The notes beneath the pieces were generated by a model, which ran no database searches, was not told the DNA's origin, and saw only the letters and a list, made by a program, of their open reading frames with translations. Of a stretch of 64,000 bases of DNA, positions 60,164 to 64,000 are shown piece by piece; position 1 is the stretch's first letter; each line of letters begins with the position of its first letter. A program made the position numbers and the translations under genes. The DNA is from CAZUNB01 sp044227985 (GTDB taxonomy: Bacteria > Patescibacteriota > Saccharimonadia > Saccharimonadales > JAGPDM01): the NCBI GenBank assembly GCA_044227985.1, contig JBGAVT010000001.1:44245-108244 (forward strand), in the 5' to 3' direction.

Positions 60164-61876
60164 TTAACTAGCAAATGTGAAAACATTGAGTGAAACACCT
60201 TCAGGTACTTCGAGCTCAAGGATTTTATCTTTTTCAAACTTTGAGAATTTCGCCAAACGATATAGTTGTGCTTCCTTTACCGAAACTGTACTGTTTTTAT
60301 CGACATTAGCTCCCTCAAAACCCGTTTCAGTTATTGGCGTTCCGTCGAGCAGTACTTTGATGTCACTCTCTTGCTCAGACTCAGCTACTACATATACCTC
60401 TTTTGCGTTCACGGAGAATCGAAGCTTCGCATCTTTACCGGCAACTATGTTTTCGTTATCAACCATCCACCCACCTGAGAGAGCCCATTTATTTGACTTT
60501 AACATATCTGGGAAACTAAATTGTGCTGGCTTTGATCCGAGCGCTTCAGGGCTTGCGAAGTTGCTCGCACGCTTAGTACCAAGGTATGTTTCCGGCGTCT
60601 GGTCGTCTCTGATTGTTGGACCATCACTGTTTTGAGTTGAGGTAGTTAATTCATCATCAAGCTTTGCACCGCTTTCCTCTAGTAACTTACGGATAGCTTG
60701 TTCCGATTGCTCATACTCGCCTTCACCAGTATGGACCCGACGAATCATACCTTTGGCGTCTATCAGATAATAAGCTGGCCAAAACTGGTTTTCAAACTCA
60801 CCCCAAGTTTCGAAGTCATTATCGAGCGCCACAGGATAGGAAATCTTTTGATCTTTAACGGCCTTCTCAACATTTTTGGCATTTTTTTCGAATGCAAACT
60901 CGGGCGCGTGCACACCGACAACTACCAAGCCATCGTCCTTATATTTTTCATACCATTCGTTGATATGTGGGTTATTTCGAATACAGTTTATACAACTGTA
61001 AGTCCAGAAATCGACTAGCACAACTTTCCCACGCTGCTCTTCTAGTTTGATTGGTTTGGAATTAATCCAATTATCCAATCCAACAAATTTTTCCGGTGCT
61101 TTATATGCTTCAACATTAAACAATTCATCATCGCTTCCAACTCTCTTGCTTTCAGGGATCAGGCGTTCAGATATAGAGTCAATATCAAATGGCGTATTAG
61201 CTGAAACATAGGTTTGGAATCGCTTATCATAGCCAGTAATGATTAGTAGACCAGTCACGATAAACAGAATTGCCATAACTTTCTGGAATGCTCCCTTCGG
61301 GTCACTCATCCAGGCAATTTTGCGAGTAAATTTCTGCCCAAAATATCCAATCATAAGCAAGACGGCCGACAAACCAAGAATATAAGCAATCATATAAACC
61401 ATTGCAACACCGAAATCTACCGGCAATACTGAGGCAAGTATATAGGCATAGACAGGACTACAGCTTGAAAAGACTGGCCCAAGTGCAGCACCGGTAATGA
61501 TGGCGCTCAAATTTTCGTTTTTGGTTTTATTACTTTTACTCAATAAGCGCATAGCACGTGATTCCAAGCCGAGCTTTGCTAGAATTCGCGCATAGGCCAT
61601 TGGGAACAGTGTGAAGAACCCGAGTAGGATTATGATTGCACCACTAATATATTTAAAATAGTCTGGTGGAACATTGATAAGCACACTTGTAGCCTTGAGT
61701 AATAGAGTAAATGCTAGCAGCGAAATAGCCAGTGAGATTGCAACAATTAACGGTCGTTTCTTGCTAACTTTGTCGCCGCTGATTGATCCGCCAATAATGA
61801 TTGGCAGAAGTGGTAAAACACACGGAGCTAGTACCGTAAGCACTCCCGCGATGAATGATCCTAACAGTAATAACAT
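60164..61876 (-). CDS. dipZ: DipZ-like protein: CcdA membrane domain plus thioredoxin-like and C-terminal domains
   Basis: The 570-residue protein has a CcdA-type membrane part (about 1-215: GVLTVLAPCVLPLLPI, SCSPVYAYIL) that carries electrons across the membrane, a TlpA-like thioredoxin domain (about 265-400) with the active site SCINC, and a beta-rich C-terminal domain, as in mycobacterial DipZ. It would reduce disulfides in exported proteins, complementing the DsbA-like gene at 26542. AAAGAAAG precedes the ATG. Confidence 0.92.
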   Translation of the reverse strand: MLLLLGSFIAGVLTVLAPCVLPLLPIIIGGSISGDKVSKKRPLIVAISLAISLLAFTLLLKATSVLINVPPDYFKYISGAIIILLGFFTLFPMAYARILAKLGLESRAMRLLSKSNKTKNENLSAIITGAALGPVFSSCSPVYAYILASVLPVDFGVAMVYMIAYILGLSAVLLMIGYFGQKFTRKIAWMSDPKGAFQKVMAILFIVTGLLIITGYDKRFQTYVSANTPFDIDSISERLIPESKRVGSDDELFNVEAYKAPEKFVGLDNWINSKPIKLEEQRGKVVLVDFWTYSCINCIRNNPHINEWYEKYKDDGLVVVGVHAPEFAFEKNAKNVEKAVKDQKISYPVALDNDFETWGEFENQFWPAYYLIDAKGMIRRVHTGEGEYEQSEQAIRKLLEESGAKLDDELTTSTQNSDGPTIRDDQTPETYLGTKRASNFASPEALGSKPAQFSFPDMLKSNKWALSGGWMVDNENIVAGKDAKLRFSVNAKEVYVVAESEQESDIKVLLDGTPITETGFEGANVDKNSTVSVKEAQLYRLAKFSKFEKDKILELEVPEGVSLNVFTFAS

Positions 61877-61917
61877 GATATGTTCTTTCTTTTATTAATT
61901 CTATTATTTAATTAAAA

Positions 61918-61955
61918 ACCGTCAACCCGAGCGATACTACGCTCGGGTTGACGAG
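61918..61955 (-). terminator. Strong intrinsic terminator after the fasciclin gene
   Basis: CGTCAACCCGAGCG and CGCTCGGGTTGACG (61920-61953) are perfect 14-bp arms around a 6-base loop, followed on the minus strand by GTTTTTAATT. It separates the fasciclin gene from dipZ. Confidence 0.9.
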
Positions 61956-61962
61956 GGCAACA

Positions 61963-62595
61963 CTATTTCAGCGTTGCTGGGTCGAGTGGTAGCAAGACGT
62001 TCTTAACCACATGAGTTACACCGTTACTGCTGATGATATCAGGAGTTTCAATTTTAACTTCTTGTCCTTGAGTATCGACAACAACTACGTCGCCATCAAC
62101 AATCTTGAAACTAAGTTCCCCGCCCTGCACAGTCTTAACAGACTCACCGCTATTAGCCATAGCTCGCAAGTCAGCAGTTGTGTAGGTGCCTGGAATTACG
62201 TGGTAGGTAAGTACTGTTTTCAGGTACTCATTATTACCAGCAATAACACTCAAAACATCTTTTGGAACTGCTTCAAATGCTTCGTTGCTTGGACCAAAAA
62301 CTGTAAATGGACCTTCGCTCTTAAGTGTATCAACTAAGCCAGCTTGCTTAACCAAGTCGACAACTGTTGAAACATTTTTTGCATTTGCTGCATTATCAAC
62401 TATATCGAGCGTTCGCACCATTTTTGCTCCGCCGACAGTTACACCGTCTTTGGTATCAGCAGATTCTTTCATCTCCTGATTAGCGCTTTTATTATCAGAT
62501 CCATCATCCTTTGATGAACTCATTCCTATCATGTAACCGCCAACCATACCGACAACAAGTGCGGCGATTGCGATTCCTACTATTGAACTTTTCAT
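61963..62595 (-). CDS. Secreted or membrane-anchored fasciclin (FAS1) domain protein
   Basis: A 210-residue protein with a signal or anchor segment (about residues 5-25), a polar linker and one FAS1 domain (about 65-205): GPFTVFGPSNEAFEAVP, LTYHVIPGTYTTADL and GVTHVVKNVLLP. FAS1 domains mediate adhesion. GAAAGGA is six bases before the ATG. The promoter (TTTACT, 17 bases, TACTAT) overlaps a site shared with the marR promoter, so the gene is likely under that regulator. Confidence 0.92.
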   Translation of the reverse strand: MKSSIVGIAIAALVVGMVGGYMIGMSSSKDDGSDNKSANQEMKESADTKDGVTVGGAKMVRTLDIVDNAANAKNVSTVVDLVKQAGLVDTLKSEGPFTVFGPSNEAFEAVPKDVLSVIAGNNEYLKTVLTYHVIPGTYTTADLRAMANSGESVKTVQGGELSFKIVDGDVVVVDTQGQEVKIETPDIISSNGVTHVVKNVLLPLDPATLK

Positions 62596-62645
62596 AACGT
62601 TTCCTTTCGTTATTAATTAATGTTGTAGTTCAATAGTATGTAATT

Positions 62646-62664
62646 TAGTTTATAAAGTAAACTA
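62646..62664. promoter_or_regulatory. MarR-type operator at the fasciclin promoter
   Basis: TAGTTTA-TAAAG-TAAACTA is an inverted repeat with 7-bp arms. It overlaps the candidate -35 box of the fasciclin gene and matches 17 of 19 bases of the site at 63132-63150. Confidence 0.7.
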
Positions 62665-62759
62665 TAATAAAGCTAACTTAACTAACTAGCTTTATTTTCA
62701 GAGATTATCCCGAGAACTTCTATATAGATCATTAGCTTTTCAGCCGGAACGTTGTTAAG

Positions 62760-63128
62760 TCAGCCACGCATACCGCCGCGTAATTGTTGTTCTATCTCAT
62801 GGACTTTTCGCATAGCTTTATCAGTCCCAACAACTAAACGTACTCGCCCATCATCTTCATCAAATTTGTATTTTGCATACCCTTGTAACTGTAGTTTCTT
62901 TACCATAGTTGTAGCAAAGGATCTTTCAACATCAAGTAAGCTTGCAATTTCACTTAGTCGTATCCCGCCGTTGTGAGACTCATCGCAAACCACACCAAGT
63001 ATTGACCACTCAGAACAAGTTAGGTCGTGTTTGCTTAAAACCTGCAGCATGAAATGACGTAGATTGCGGTAGGCCTTGGCCTGAAGAATGCTAGTTCGAT
63101 ATGTTGAAAATTCTGTTAGTGTATTCAT
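62760..63128 (-). CDS. MarR-family transcription regulator
   Basis: The 122-residue winged-helix regulator has the MarR layout: FMLQVLSKHDLTCSEWSILGVV, IRLSEIASLLDVERSFATTMVKKLQLQGY (recognition part) and the DGRVRLV wing. Two Cys (in LTCSEW and VVCDES) lie close to positions used by thiol-sensing MarR proteins. It is four bases downstream of an operator-like site and shares the motif with the fasciclin promoter. Confidence 0.9.
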   Translation of the reverse strand: MNTLTEFSTYRTSILQAKAYRNLRHFMLQVLSKHDLTCSEWSILGVVCDESHNGGIRLSEIASLLDVERSFATTMVKKLQLQGYAKYKFDEDDGRVRLVVGTDKAMRKVHEIEQQLRGGMRG

Positions 63129-63131
63129 ATA

Positions 63132-63150
63132 TAATTTACCTTATAAACTA
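63132..63150. promoter_or_regulatory. MarR-type operator at the marR promoter
   Basis: On the minus strand TAGTTTA-TAAGG-TAAATTA, near-identical to the fasciclin site. It lies immediately before the marR start codon, consistent with autoregulation. Confidence 0.7.
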
Positions 63151-63218
63151 TATTATCATAACTAGTTCAAATGTACAATTATTAACAAGTAGTGATATTG
63201 ATTAGTTAAAAAACACCA

Positions 63219-63809
63219 TTACGGAGAAAAATAGATGATAATGTACTTTGCGACTTCTTTCTTAAGACTTGGTACTACTTCCAGCTCAAACCACGGGTTA
63301 TTTGTCTGCCAACGAAAATTAAGTGGTGAAGGGTGCACTATCGGAAAAAACTTGGGTAAGTATTGTTCAAAATTAAAAACAGTCTCTGTCAGGTTTCGTT
63401 CTGCTCGTTTACCTAGGTAATACTTCTGGGCATAGTTTCCAATCAAAAGTATCAATTTTACGTCTGGCATTTGATCCAGAATCCTTGGGTGCCATCGTGC
63501 TGCGAAATCTTTTCGCGGCGGCAATTCTCCTGAACGACCTTTACCTGGATAGTAGAAATCCATCGGCATGATCGAAACTAGCTTAGGATCTCGGAAAACA
63601 GATTCGGTGATTCCCAGCCACTCAATTAGCTTCTGACCGCTCTTGTCATCCCAAGGTATACCACTTGTCTGAGCTTTAACGCCTGGAGCCTGGCCAATTA
63701 CAACAATCTTGGAGCTTGTAGAGCCTGTAAATAACGGTTGCCAACCGCGTTCAGTAAAACTTGCATTGCTTTCGTGCGCCATTATATCTTCAAGTATTTC
63801 TTTGTCCAT
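63219..63809 (-). CDS. Uracil-DNA glycosylase superfamily protein
   Basis: A 196-residue UDG-fold protein with IGQAPGVKAQTSGIPWDDKSG (motif A in two short parts) and IVHPSPLNFRW (motif B with the catalytic His). No Fe-S Cys motif is present, so it is not the family 4 or 5 type. It would remove uracil from DNA, or act on a related damaged base. AAGGA is eight bases before the ATG. Its promoter overlaps that of the divergent DUF488 gene. Confidence 0.85.
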   Translation of the reverse strand: MDKEILEDIMAHESNASFTERGWQPLFTGSTSSKIVVIGQAPGVKAQTSGIPWDDKSGQKLIEWLGITESVFRDPKLVSIMPMDFYYPGKGRSGELPPRKDFAARWHPRILDQMPDVKLILLIGNYAQKYYLGKRAERNLTETVFNFEQYLPKFFPIVHPSPLNFRWQTNNPWFELEVVPSLKKEVAKYIIIYFSP

Positions 63810-63844
63810 ATTTCATCCTTCGTATCTTGTATTATACTGTAGTT

Positions 63845-64000
63845 ATGAGCGCAAAAATCTATACCATTGGCCATTCGACACGAGAATTTGACGAGTTGGT
63901 AGAAATTCTGAAAAAATATGAGGTTACACAATTAGTCGATGTTCGCACCGTACCAAAGTCTCGATACGTACCGCAGTTTAATCATGATTCCTTAGAGCAA
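63845..64000 (+). CDS. DUF488 family protein, 5' part, cut by window end
   Basis: The 52 residues present have the DUF488 start: KIYTIGHSTREFDELVEIL, then LVDVRTVPKSRY and PQFN. The full family length is about 120-180 residues, so most is missing. TATACT ends six bases before the ATG, implying a leaderless message. It diverges from the UDG gene, and their -10 boxes overlap. Function of DUF488 is unclear. Confidence 0.85.
   Translation, partial: MSAKIYTIGHSTREFDELVEILKKYEVTQLVDVRTVPKSRYVPQFNHDSLEQ

Noticed and set aside
1..64000. Reassigned UGA codon
   Set aside because: RF2 is present and genes such as the hydrolase at 37111 stop at TGA; conserved proteins need no read-through.

Overview
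The window is a gene-dense, AT-leaning chromosomal segment with many 1-14 bp gene overlaps and no rRNA, tRNA, CRISPR array or insertion sequence that I can see. The standard code is in use: a peptide release factor 2 gene is present and several genes end in TGA. The gene mix includes an LPKTG-anchored DUF11/PKD surface giant, an Fe-S-free MutY variant, RibH, DipZ, DUF3152 and PspC proteins similar to actinobacterial ones, a MurD/MurL pair and a heliorhodopsin. Compact genes often lie only 6-8 bases behind a -10 box. Together these suggest a monoderm bacterium of the Patescibacteria/CPR, most likely a Saccharibacteria relative with unusually good biosynthetic capacity. This placement is inference from gene style, not from a phylogenetic marker.

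Layout. 1-1522: small secreted/membrane proteins and a DUF427 protein. 1573-10754 (minus): one long operon with DAHP synthase, all six further shikimate-pathway enzymes, chorismate mutase, a class IV aminotransferase, prephenate dehydrogenase and, at the end, a MutY-like glycosylase. It starts behind an apparent transcription attenuator whose 18-residue leader peptide contains F-F-S-F-Y-W-Y (10834-10890), followed by an alternative antiterminator and an intrinsic terminator (10777-10805). 11105-18009: membrane propeller protein, FolK, two tandem paralogous membrane proteins, AspS, RF2 and a small membrane protein. 18010-18426: hairpin-rich spacer. 18427-22452: 1341-residue surface protein. 22672-25289: MurL and MurD, a route to D-Glu in peptidoglycan that avoids glutamate racemase. 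25480-33432: CNNM/CorC, DsbA-like, CorA, PurL, 5-formyl-THF cyclo-ligase and NadD-like genes.

33472-40687: a propeller protein and then a B12-linked locus. A cobalamin riboswitch (36796-36873, minus) precedes an uncharacterised 578-residue protein with a C-terminal Cys cluster, followed by a membrane-anchored protein with a transcobalamin-like DUF4430 domain. Next come a hydrolase, Hpt, a blasticidin-S-deaminase-like enzyme and PdxS/PdxT. 40800-46163: class A PBP, a predicted metalloprotease with a YoaR-like region, PspC, an Rv2466c-like thiol protein and Rnk. 46269-50467: Type IIG restriction-modification enzyme, a membrane protein and a NYN-domain protein. 50508-53459: FMN riboswitch driving a riboflavin synthase-GTP cyclohydrolase II fusion, RibD and a type II-like lumazine synthase, with no DHBP synthase (RibB) in the window. 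53465-64000: ProS, Tim44-like protein, Drr-type ABC transporter behind a perfect palindrome, HAD phosphatase, heliorhodopsin, DipZ-like thiol-disulfide protein, fasciclin protein, a MarR regulator sharing a 19-bp operator motif with the fasciclin gene, a UDG-family protein and the start of a DUF488 gene.

The strongest regulatory signals are the aromatic attenuator, the cobalamin and FMN riboswitches, the shared MarR site, and a recurring arrangement in which first genes start 6-8 bases after a -10 element, implying widespread leaderless mRNAs.
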